DNA of 9,306 nt from Candidatus Latescibacteria bacterium 4484_107 (GTDB lineage Bacteria > Latescibacterota > 4484-107), in the NCBI GenBank assembly GCA_002059205.1, contig MVCQ01000038.1:1-9306 (forward strand), read 5' to 3'. This document shows, in pieces, positions 1-6,144 of the stretch. Positions within the stretch are counted from its first letter, which is position 1. The number at the start of each line of letters is the position of its first letter. A model generated the notes under the pieces. The model was not told the origin of the DNA and made no database searches. It saw only the letters and a list, made by a program, of their open reading frames with translations. A program made the position numbers and the translations under genes.

Positions 1-741
1 TCGGAGTTGAAACTCCGCGCGGCTTCGGGGGACGGGCAGCAGATGACGTGGGGAGCGGCGCTAACCGAACCCTTGGTGGTGGAAGCAATTTGGCGGAGCG
101 AGGACGGGGAGCGACCGGTCGAAGGGGTACCGGTGCGGTTTGGATTTGAGCGCGGAAGCGGCGCGCTGGATTCGGTGGGCGTGACGGATGCACGGGGTCG
201 GGCAGCGTGTACCGTGCATCGCGTCTCCGGAGAGATGGAGACGGCCCGCGTGGTGGCGCGGGTGGATACGACGGTTTTGGGAACGGAATTTACCCATCCG
301 AATACGGGACGTTGGCTGGCCCAATTGGCTGAGGTCCGGACGGTGTTCACCCTGCAAAGAAAATTGCGACGACTTTTTGTAGCAGTGGACGAAACTGTGC
401 TGGGTGAGGCGACCGGGGAGAAGATGGTGGAGAATCTTTTGAAAGAGCGTATTTCGGAATGGGGAAAGGTGGCCATTGCGGAGGACAGGACGTCCGCGGA
501 ATGGATTCTGGAGGGAGGGGCCGCGGTGCGGGCGGGTCAGCATACGGCCGGCATCTTTTCATGCTATGCGACAGTGACGGTGCGGCTCTTTGAGGTGCAG
601 AGTCGAATAGAGCTTTTCAAGAAGCGGCTGGACGGGGTCAAAGGATTCCATATTGACCAGCGGGAGGCCGGACGCCGGGCATTGAAAAAGGCCGGATCGC
701 GGATTGCGGAGGAAGTGGTCTCGGTGCTAGAAGGACTTTAA
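1..741 (+). CDS. Ig-like domain protein with LPP20-like C-terminal domain (5'-truncated by window)
   Basis: The frame is open from the first base, so the true start lies upstream; the TTG at 7 has no ribosome site and is not a credible start. 246 residues are visible, ending at TAA 739-741. The first part (about visible residues 24-100) reads like a bacterial Ig-like sandwich: GVPVRFGFERGSGALDSVGV followed by TDARGRAACTV is the usual pattern of a 'premium-versus-new-value' strand pair with a TDARG turn. The second part (about 120-246) ends in FHIDQREAGRRALKKAG and an amphipathic helix. This resembles the LPP20/FlgT-like tails of envelope proteins, where an Asp-x-x-x-Ala-x-x-x-Ala-Leu helix closes the domain. 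Gene 2, a CsgG-like protein, follows after 109 bp on the same strand, so co-transcription is likely. The molecular function is unknown. The reading frame is certain; the domain names are pattern-based. Confidence 0.8.
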   Translation, partial: SELKLRAASGDGQQMTWGAALTEPLVVEAIWRSEDGERPVEGVPVRFGFERGSGALDSVGVTDARGRAACTVHRVSGEMETARVVARVDTTVLGTEFTHPNTGRWLAQLAEVRTVFTLQRKLRRLFVAVDETVLGEATGEKMVENLLKERISEWGKVAIAEDRTSAEWILEGGAAVRAGQHTAGIFSCYATVTVRLFEVQSRIELFKKRLDGVKGFHIDQREAGRRALKKAGSRIAEEVVSVLEGL

Positions 742-850
742 GGACAAGGGGGTAGGGATCAGGAAATTCCCGAGCCCTGATTCCTGATCCGGGACTGATA
801 ACCTGACGGCTCGCGGAAAGAAATCACCACTCACCAAAGGGACGGACATT
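742..850 (+). repeat. Intergenic CCTGATC-type repeat with inverted arms
   Basis: This 109-bp gap holds a perfect 10-bp inverted repeat, GGATCAGGAA (756-765) and TTCCTGATCC (781-790), with a 15-nt loop. The right arm lies in two tandem heptamers of the CCTGATN type (CCCTGAT 775-781, TCCTGAT 782-788). No T-run follows, so it is not a typical intrinsic terminator. The same family appears before gene 5. Gene 2's weak ribosome site (AAAGGGACGG, 836-845) closes the gap. I see no convincing promoter. Confidence 0.6.
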
Positions 851-2290
851 ATGAAATGGGTGGCATTGCTGATTGCGCTGGGGGCACTCGGGCTCGGATG
901 GGTGGAAACACCGGAGGCCCAGGAGCGGGAGAAGACGACGGTGGCGGTGGAGCATTTTGAGGCCAGTGCGGGATTGGAAGAGGTGGCGGTGCAGGTCTCG
1001 GATGCGTTGATTGCCCGCTTGGTGGCGCATTTTACGTTGTTGACAAGGAAGGATATGGATGCGGTGCTTGCGGAGCATCGTCTCGGATTTTCGGATGGAA
1101 TGCAGCGTGCGGCGGAATTCGGAAAGATGCTGGGGGCACGGAAGATCATCCTGGGGCGCGTGGATAGCGTGGCGTCCTCGAAAGCGGTGCGTATTTGCCT
1201 GCGGATGGTGGATGTGGAGAAGGCGAGTCTGGATTTTCAGGAGGTGGCGGAACTCGTTCCCCGCGAGCGCCTAAAGGAGGCGACGGAGCTTTTATCGGAT
1301 GTGATTATTGCGAAGGTTCCCTTGAGGGGACGGATCGTGCAGGTACTGGAGGATCAGGCGCGCATCAACCTCGGTTCGACGGATAAGCTCAAAGAAGGCG
1401 CGACGCTGGAAGTGCTGAAGGAAAGCGAATACGGCTGGATCACGGTGGGACAGCTGGGCGTGGTTTCCGTGGATGCGTATTCCTCCAAAGCACGTATTGC
1501 GCGCCAGGAGGAACCTTTTGAGGAAGGGCAGTTTGTGGAGACGGCGGCAAATGAGGCGTGGGTGGATACGCTGCGCGAAAGGTTGGTTGAACTCGGACAG
1601 GAGGAACGCCATCGGCTGGATCGGATCGCAGGGCAAAGGAAGAAGTTAGAGGAGGAGCGGTTGCGGGCCGAGCAGGCCGAGCAGGAGCGATTGGAGCAGA
1701 TGGCGCAGGAGAAGCATCGGTTAGAGGAGATGCAGTTGAGGCTTAAGCGGGCGGAAGAGGAGCGCAAGCTGCCTATGACTCGGCTGCGGTTTGGCGTGGG
1801 ATATTTCGAGCCGACGGATTCGGATTTCAAAGACACCTTCTACGAAGAAGGGGCGGACCTGGATTGGGGAGACCCTTCCTTCTATTCGATGACCGTCTTT
1901 TTCCTGTCGCATCCGTATTTCCGAGGATACATGAAGGGAGCCTATTTCAATCGGAAAGGACCGGAGCCGGAAGAACGGTGGGAAGAACAGGAGGAGCGGA
2001 CGATTTTTCGGTCCGTTCTCGGGGCGCGCTTGCAGCTCCCCATCGGAGTGCCACTGGTATCTATCGTGCCTTATGCGGGTGGAGGCGGAACGTATGCGTA
2101 TATGAAGAACACTGGGAGAGACGAGAAACTAAATGGGATGGGATACGAGTACTTTTTTGGAGCGTCGTTGGTGTATCGGCGTGCAATCGGGGTGTTTGTG
2201 GAGCAGATTGAAGAGGTTATTTCGGTGGGAGAGGATGAGATAGATATTGGGGGTACGTCAGTGATGGCCGGAGTGGAAATTTGGTGGTAA
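851..2290 (+). CDS. CsgG-like / FlgT-C-like / coiled-coil / C-terminal beta-barrel fusion protein
   Basis: This is a secreted or outer-membrane protein of 479 residues. Residues 1-24 form a signal peptide (MKWVALLIALGALGLGWVET, then an A-Q-E cleavage zone) without a lipobox cysteine. Residues about 28-155 match the CsgG/FlgO/TolB-N-like fold: VAVEHFEA strand, LTRKDMDAVLAEHRLGFSDG, then GKMLGARKIILGRV, the family's 'R-x-x-l-x-x-vL-x-E ... lGA-x-x-i-x-G-x-v' signature. Residues about 158-218 (RGRIVQVLEDQARINLGSTD, then KEGATLEVLKE and a VSVDAYSSKARI strand) match the FlgT C-terminal type domain. Residues about 235-306 are a Glu/Arg/Gln-rich coiled coil. Residues about 308-479 alternate hydrophobic and aromatic residues and end in IWW, as outer-membrane barrels do. 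The ATG at 851 is chosen for its signal peptide, with a modest AAAGGGACGG upstream. Its role is probably periplasmic or outer-membrane scaffolding; the substrate is unknown. CsgG proper forms a secretion pore, but this protein has a different C-terminus and should not be called CsgG. Confidence 0.88.
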   Translation: MKWVALLIALGALGLGWVETPEAQEREKTTVAVEHFEASAGLEEVAVQVSDALIARLVAHFTLLTRKDMDAVLAEHRLGFSDGMQRAAEFGKMLGARKIILGRVDSVASSKAVRICLRMVDVEKASLDFQEVAELVPRERLKEATELLSDVIIAKVPLRGRIVQVLEDQARINLGSTDKLKEGATLEVLKESEYGWITVGQLGVVSVDAYSSKARIARQEEPFEEGQFVETAANEAWVDTLRERLVELGQEERHRLDRIAGQRKKLEEERLRAEQAEQERLEQMAQEKHRLEEMQLRLKRAEEERKLPMTRLRFGVGYFEPTDSDFKDTFYEEGADLDWGDPSFYSMTVFFLSHPYFRGYMKGAYFNRKGPEPEERWEEQEERTIFRSVLGARLQLPIGVPLVSIVPYAGGGGTYAYMKNTGRDEKLNGMGYEYFFGASLVYRRAIGVFVEQIEEVISVGEDEIDIGGTSVMAGVEIWW

Positions 2291-2594
2291 GGAGAAAGAA
2301 GGAACCACGGATTATACAGATTATCACGACGCGAAAAAGGGACAACCGAAATTGAGCCGCGAAGGCACAGACTCTTCCTTTGTTTGATCCGTGAAAATCT
2401 GTACTACAATCCCGCGAAACCTTGTTTTCTTGACAAGATTTTTGTAGAGGGAGGATGAATTAAATGGTTCGGATTCCTACATATTTCCGCTTGTTTGATC
2501 CGTGTAAATCCGTGATATCCGTGTCCCATTGCTTTTGGGCTTTGTTTGCAGCGTTGCCGCGCTGTGAAAATTTGCAGTAAAAAGGGGGCCTTGG
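2291..2594 (+). repeat. 304-bp gap filled by ATCCGTG-family dispersed repeats
   Basis: No convincing gene lies here. The region holds a 14-bp inverted repeat with one mismatch (2315-2328 against 2390-2403) and a 23-bp direct repeat with two mismatches (2380-2402 and 2491-2513, both beginning TTGTTTGATCCGTG). ATCCGTG recurs at 2498, 2508 and 2517, and an inverted CACGGATTAT copy lies at 2306-2315. The stretch 2356-2370 (GCCGCGAAGGCACAG) resembles the CCGCAAAG family found after gene 3. These look like the short dispersed intergenic repeats common in environmental genomes. A TTGACA box at 2430-2435 could be part of a promoter for gene 3, but I see no good -10 box. The region ends with gene 3's ribosome site AAAGGGGG (2581-2588), 6 nt before the ATG. 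Confidence 0.6.
2430..2435 (+). promoter_or_regulatory. Possible -35 box upstream of gene 3
   Basis: TTGACA is a perfect sigma-70-type -35 hexamer, about 160 bp before gene 3. At a 17-nt spacing the -10 position reads GGATGA, which is poor; the A/T-rich stretch GAATTAAAT lies 20 nt or more away. The hexamer also lies in a small CTTGT/ACAAG hairpin (2421-2437). This is the only promoter-like element I could find in the gap, and it is weakly supported. Confidence 0.2.
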
Positions 2595-5567
2595 ATGATA
2601 AAGTGGAACCGATCCGTGATCGGAGGACTTGCGGCGGCTGTCCTTGTAATGGGTTGGACTGTGCCGGGATGGGGTCAGGTTTTCGGGAAAAATAAAGTGA
2701 CGCGCACTCGGTTCGAGTGGTCCTATATCGAGTCCGCGCACTTCGACATCTATTTCATAAACGGCGAGGAGCGGTTGGCGCGGATCGCGGCCACGATGAT
2801 CGAGGATGCGTACGAGCAGATAAGCGCGGATCTTCGGCACGAGTTGAGTGCCCGGGTTCCGGTGATCCTGTACCGTTCCCATAATGATTTCGAGGAGACG
2901 AACGTGGTTCTCGATCTGGTGAGTGAGAGCACCGGAGGATTTACGGAGGTGTTCAAAAACCGGATCGTGGTGCCGTTCGAGGGATCGTATAAGAAACTGC
3001 GTCACGTGCTGCACCACGAGTTGACGCATGCGATGCAGTTCGACATGCTATACGGGGGAATCCTGGAGTCGCTGCTGACGCGGCAGTATATGTTCCGGAT
3101 GCCGCTCTGGTTTGCAGAGGGCATGGCGGAGTATGAGTCCGTCGGGTGGGACACGGAGGGGGATATGATTATGCGGGATGCGGTGATTACGGGGTATCTT
3201 CCTCCCCTGCAACAACTTCAGGGATATCTGGTGTATAAGGGAGGACAATCCTTTTTCCGTTTTATTGCGCAGCGATACGGATCGGACCGGCTGGCGCAGA
3301 TTATGGCCAAGTTGAAAAAAAGCAAAGACGTGGAGAAATCGTATAAGGCGATCCTTGGGAAAGGGCTCGAGGATTTGAGTAAGGAGTGGCACAAGTCCCT
3401 GCGAAGAAAATACTGGCCGGAAATTGCGGCGCGGAGGGAACCGGACGAGCTGGCAAAACGGCTGACCGATCACAAGGAGGAGGGAGCCTATCTGAACCGG
3501 GATCCCGCGTTTTCGCCTTATGGGGATAAGATCGCGTTTTTATCGGATCGGAGCGGCTACAAAAACATCTATCTGATGTCGGCGATTGACGGAAAGATTC
3601 TGAAGCAGCTGGTGAAAGGGGAGAAGCAGGGGGAATACGAGGAAATGCACTGGCTGCGCGGAGGGATCACGTGGTCGCCCGACGGGGAGTGGATTGCGTT
3701 TGTGGCCAAAAGCAGCGGGGGCGATGTGTTGTACCTCCATCAGGTTCGCGGCCGGGGCGTAAAAAAATATACGTTCGATCTAAACGCGCTGTTCTCCCCG
3801 GCCTGGTCGCCGGATGGAAAACGGATCGCGCTGGTGGGCATAAAGGGCGAGGTCTCCGATCTGTACGTGGCACATCTCGAGGATGGATCATTGGAGCGGC
3901 TGACGCACGACCGGTACGACGAGTCGGATCCGGCCTGGTCGCCGGATGGAAAACGGATCGCGTTCGCATCGGATCGGATCCCGGAGCCGGAGCCCTCTGC
4001 GGCGGACTTGCTAACGGGAAGCTACGACATTTACATCATTGGAAGTCATGGGTTGGGGATCGGGGGCCAGGGAAAATCCGCAATCCGCAATCCGCAATCC
4101 GCAATCCTTCGCCGGATCGCCGCATCGCCCTCGGATGATCGCTCGCCCACGTGGTCGCCGGATGGTAAACGGATTGCGTTCGCGTCGAACCGGAACGGGA
4201 TATACAACCTCTACATCGCGGACGTGGAGACGGATTCGGTCGCCGCGTTGACGAATGTGCTGACGGGTTGCTACGATCCGGAGTGGTCGCCGGACGGTGG
4301 AAAGATTGCGTTCACGTCTTTTCGAGAGGGTGGATGGGATATTTTTGTCCTTCGGAATCCCTTGGAGAAACTCTTGAAAACGATGCCTGCTCCCACCGCC
4401 TGGGCGCTGGAGGCGGATACAGTGCGCACGGTGTACGGCGATCTGAAGGAAACGGAGTATGAGAACTGCAAAGTGCAGGCGTATCGTCCAAAGTTCTCGC
4501 CGGACATCGTCAATGCGATGGTCGGATACAGCAGCTATGCGGGATTCGGAGGACAGGCGGTGGTTTCGGTGAGCGATGTAATGGGGAATCATCGGTTCTC
4601 TTTCAATACGGATTTGTATTATTCCTTCGAGGACAGCGATTATCAGTTGGTGTATTACTATCTGAGGCGGCGCGTCAACCTCGGAGTGAGCGTTTTTCAC
4701 AACAAGGATTACTACGTGACACGGAACTATGATTGGTTCTCGGATCGGGTATACGGCGGGGGCGTGATGGCTTCACTTCCGATCTCCAGATTCACCCGGT
4801 TGGATTTCAATGTGTTGGGAATGGGCATTGACCGGCAAACGTACGGGTGGAATCCCGAGAAGAAACAGACGCGTCTGTTGTTGACCGGGCTCTCGTGGAT
4901 CAACGATACGATCCTCTGGGGGCAGACCGGGCCGGTGAACGGATTCCGATCCATCGCCTCGTTGGATCACAGCCCCGATATACCCTTTAACAGCCTGTCG
5001 TTCAACACCTTGTCTTTGGATGCCCGACGCTATTTTCGGGTGGGCCGAAACTATACCTTTGTGACCCGATACGCCGGAGGACTGAGTTGGGGGAAAGATC
5101 CGCAAGCCTTCTTTTTGGGCGGCACGAAAAACTGGCTGTCTCCGAACTACCGACGCACGGATGTGTGGGAGGTGGAAAATTTGTATTTTGCGCATTCGGA
5201 CGCGCCGCTCAGGGGAACGGACTATTACGAGGTGTCGGGAACGAAGTTCGCTTTGATAAACGCGGAATTCCGTTTTCCGCTCGTCCGCTATCTCGTGATG
5301 GGATGGCCTCTCGGCATTACGCTGGGCAACATCAGCGGTGTGTTGTTTGCGGATGTAGGGGGCGCGTGGACGGAAGACGAAAAATTTCGGGCCTTTCGAG
5401 CCGATGAAAGCGGCCTGCCCTCCTTGGTGAGTCTGAAAGCAGGATACGGCTTCGGAGCACGGATCAATCTTGGAATTGCCATCCTGCGCTTCGACATGGC
5501 GTGGCCCATACATGAGCGGCCTTTGAGGACGCGATACTATTATTTCTCGCTGGGACCGGAGTTTTGA
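2595..5567 (+). CDS. Metallopeptidase (MA-like) - TolB/PD40 propeller - Omp85-like barrel fusion
   Basis: 990 residues with three modules. Residues 1-28 are a signal peptide ending near GWGQ. Residues about 38-280 are a peptidase-MA-like gluzincin: H141-E142-L143-T144-H145 is the HExxH zinc site, and E175 in WFAEGMAEYE is the likely third ligand, so the active site looks intact. Residues about 298-590 hold six PD40/TolB blade motifs, with SPDG or a variant near 307, 361, 405, 449, 521 and 565; most read WSPDGKRIAF. Residues about 625-990 alternate beta strands and aromatics like a bacterial surface-antigen (Omp85/BamA/TamA) barrel: FFLGG 839-843, a possible LRG lid-motif equivalent at 872-874, LINAEFRFPL 887-896, SGVLFADVGGAW, and a C-terminal Phe. 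No POTRA domains precede the barrel. The start is fixed by AAAGGGGG 6 nt upstream. Likely role: outer-membrane protein assembly, quality control or export; substrate unknown. Oddity: residues 484-504 are a repeat-derived insertion between blades. Similar fusions are, from memory, annotated only as PD40 or BamA/TamA-like proteins. Confidence 0.92.
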   Translation: MIKWNRSVIGGLAAAVLVMGWTVPGWGQVFGKNKVTRTRFEWSYIESAHFDIYFINGEERLARIAATMIEDAYEQISADLRHELSARVPVILYRSHNDFEETNVVLDLVSESTGGFTEVFKNRIVVPFEGSYKKLRHVLHHELTHAMQFDMLYGGILESLLTRQYMFRMPLWFAEGMAEYESVGWDTEGDMIMRDAVITGYLPPLQQLQGYLVYKGGQSFFRFIAQRYGSDRLAQIMAKLKKSKDVEKSYKAILGKGLEDLSKEWHKSLRRKYWPEIAARREPDELAKRLTDHKEEGAYLNRDPAFSPYGDKIAFLSDRSGYKNIYLMSAIDGKILKQLVKGEKQGEYEEMHWLRGGITWSPDGEWIAFVAKSSGGDVLYLHQVRGRGVKKYTFDLNALFSPAWSPDGKRIALVGIKGEVSDLYVAHLEDGSLERLTHDRYDESDPAWSPDGKRIAFASDRIPEPEPSAADLLTGSYDIYIIGSHGLGIGGQGKSAIRNPQSAILRRIAASPSDDRSPTWSPDGKRIAFASNRNGIYNLYIADVETDSVAALTNVLTGCYDPEWSPDGGKIAFTSFREGGWDIFVLRNPLEKLLKTMPAPTAWALEADTVRTVYGDLKETEYENCKVQAYRPKFSPDIVNAMVGYSSYAGFGGQAVVSVSDVMGNHRFSFNTDLYYSFEDSDYQLVYYYLRRRVNLGVSVFHNKDYYVTRNYDWFSDRVYGGGVMASLPISRFTRLDFNVLGMGIDRQTYGWNPEKKQTRLLLTGLSWINDTILWGQTGPVNGFRSIASLDHSPDIPFNSLSFNTLSLDARRYFRVGRNYTFVTRYAGGLSWGKDPQAFFLGGTKNWLSPNYRRTDVWEVENLYFAHSDAPLRGTDYYEVSGTKFALINAEFRFPLVRYLVMGWPLGITLGNISGVLFADVGGAWTEDEKFRAFRADESGLPSLVSLKAGYGFGARINLGIAILRFDMAWPIHERPLRTRYYYFSLGPEF
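3495..4325 (+). repeat. Six PD40 blade repeats of the propeller
   Basis: Six blade motifs cover residues 301-577 of the fusion protein. They are homogenised at DNA level: positions 3798-3830 (blade 3) and 3930-3962 (blade 4) are identical over 33 bp, and blade 5 (from about 4149) differs from them at only a few bases through the WSPDGKRIAF segment. This suggests recent duplication or gene conversion between blades rather than old divergence. Blade 1 has the variant FSPYGDKIAF. Confidence 0.75.
4044..4107 (+). repeat. AATCCGC heptamer array plus G-rich segment inside the coding sequence
   Basis: Four tandem AATCCGC units (4075-4081, 4082-4088, 4089-4095, 4096-4102) and a partial fifth (4103-4107) lie inside gene 3. 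The repeat has a 7-bp period, so the translated period is seven residues (SAIRNPQ, then SAI). Just upstream, 4051-4073 is a G-rich stretch that looks like a degenerate reverse complement of the CCTGATCCCTGACCC intergenic repeat. The other blades have a short turn at this point, so roughly 15-20 residues (484-504) appear to have been added without breaking the frame. Confidence 0.7.
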
Positions 5568-5570
5568 TTT

Positions 5571-5701
5571 TAGATTTCGAATTTCGGAATACTTCCACCG
5601 CAAAGCCGCAAAGAACGCAAAAAAAAGCACTCCCAGGTCTCGAAATTCTTTGCGCACTTTGCGTCTTTGCGGTGAGGGTTTCTTCCGAAATCCGCAATCG
5701 A
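5571..5701 (+). repeat. 131-bp imperfect palindrome (CCGCAAAG-type element)
   Basis: The element starts 3 bp after gene 3's stop and ends at gene 4's ribosome site, filling the gap. Three nested pairings are visible: outer 17-nt ends (5571-5587 with 5685-5701, 3 mismatches), a perfect 9-bp pair ATTTCGGAA/TTCCGAAAT (5581-5589 with 5683-5691) that overlaps these ends, and 26-nt inner arms (5596-5621 with 5649-5674, 3 mismatches) carrying CACCGCAAAG and CTTTGCGGTG. The loop is 5622-5648. There is no T-run after the stem. It could be a non-autonomous, MITE-like or REP-like element that folds into a long hairpin in the mRNA between genes 3 and 4. The frame through it happens to be open and continuous with gene 4. 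Confidence 0.75.
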
Positions 5702-5708
5702 AGGGGGG
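5701..5708 (+). promoter_or_regulatory. Ribosome binding site fixing the gene 4 start
   Basis: AAGGGGGG lies 5 nt before the ATG at 5714. It decides the start of gene 4 against a TTG 150 nt upstream (5564), which would add 50 residues of translated palindrome. Gene 3 uses a similar G-run site (AAAGGGGG), so this may be the local style. Confidence 0.65.
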
Positions 5709-5713
5709 ATATC

Positions 5714-6082
5714 ATGCGAACGGAACGATGGAAACGGGGTGGGATCGTTGTTCTGGTTCTGATGATCATGCAACTCGGATGTGGCGAGAAAGCCTCGGAA
5801 CCGGAGATCGGCGACATTACGGGCACGGTGACGGACAGCATCACCGGGGAAAAACTATCCGGTGTGACCGTATCCACCGATCCGGTCACGACGTCGGCCC
5901 AGACGGACAGTCAGGGAGCCTTTACCCTCTCGGGCGTTCCAGTGGGGGAATACGTTGTAAAAACCCACAAAGAGGGGTATCAGGATGCGGTCAGTGAGCA
6001 GAAAACCGTTCTGAGAAACGAAGTCACCCAGGCGGACTTCTTACTCCGCCCACTGCTTCCGGAGCCGCCGCAGTTTCCTTAA
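5714..6082 (+). CDS. Small lipoprotein with a carboxypeptidase-regulatory-like domain
   Basis: 122 residues. The N-terminus has basic residues (MRTERWKRGG), a hydrophobic stretch and a lipobox-like QLGC with Cys23. Gln at -3 is unusual, so the lipidation call is probable rather than certain. Residues about 33-115 form a single carboxypeptidase-regulatory-like/transthyretin-like beta-sandwich: ITGTVTDSITGEKLSGVTVS, then TDSQGAFTLSGVPVGEYVV and KTHKEGYQDA, with the classic 'G-x-V-x-d ... G-v-x-v ... T-d-x-x-G-x-f-x-l-x-x-v-p-x-G-x-Y' pattern. The tail is Pro-rich (LLPEPPQFP). Such domains usually serve as structural or binding modules on exported proteins and have no catalytic activity of their own. 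It sits between the Omp85 fusion and the repeat protein on the same strand; the gaps on both sides carry repeat elements. Confidence 0.85.
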   Translation: MRTERWKRGGIVVLVLMIMQLGCGEKASEPEIGDITGTVTDSITGEKLSGVTVSTDPVTTSAQTDSQGAFTLSGVPVGEYVVKTHKEGYQDAVSEQKTVLRNEVTQADFLLRPLLPEPPQFP

Positions 6083-6144
6083 GAAGCAAGAATCAGGGGT
6101 GGTCGTTCTCCTCACTCCTGATCCCTGACCCCTGATCCCTGAAC
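6083..6144 (+). repeat. CCTGATC heptamer array and hairpin before gene 5
   Basis: Three tandem heptamers, CCTGATC (6117-6123), CCTGACC (6124-6130) and CCTGATC (6131-6137), plus a partial CCTGA (6138-6142), end 2 nt before the ribosome site of gene 5. The upstream arm ATCAGGGGT (6092-6100) pairs perfectly with ACCCCTGAT (6128-6136) around a 27-nt loop. It is the same family and the same arm order as the gap before gene 2. No U-tract follows, so it is not a standard terminator, though the hairpin could modulate translation of gene 5. Confidence 0.65.

Noticed and set aside
756..790. Intrinsic terminator between genes 1 and 2
   Set aside because: The stem is perfect, but its right arm is part of a heptamer repeat and no T-run follows. 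It is better explained as a dispersed repeat.
851..2290. Calling gene 2 csgG
   Set aside because: Only the N-terminal signature fits. The lipobox is absent, and the coiled coil and C-terminal barrel are foreign to CsgG.
2464..2580. 38-codon frame as a confirmed gene
   Set aside because: It runs through a dispersed repeat and has no recognisable domain. It is kept only as a low-interest observation.
4075..4107. CRISPR array or phase-variation tract
   Set aside because: The units are 7 bp with no spacers, so it is not a CRISPR. A 7-bp tract could shift the frame by slippage, but with under five copies there is no direct sign of phase variation.
4773..5657. Minus-strand open frame of 294 codons
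   Set aside because: It overlaps the barrel of gene 3 in antisense and begins inside the palindromic element. Its N-terminus (FFAFFAALRWK) is just translated CCGCAAAG repeat.
5596..5674. Rho-independent terminator after gene 3
   Set aside because: The arms are far longer than usual, carry repeat words and lack a following T-run. Some effect on transcription is possible but cannot be claimed.
5564..5713. Longer gene 4 starting at TTG 5564
   Set aside because: The added 50 residues are translated palindrome, the TTG overlaps the stop of gene 3, and a good ribosome site plus signal peptide support ATG 5714.
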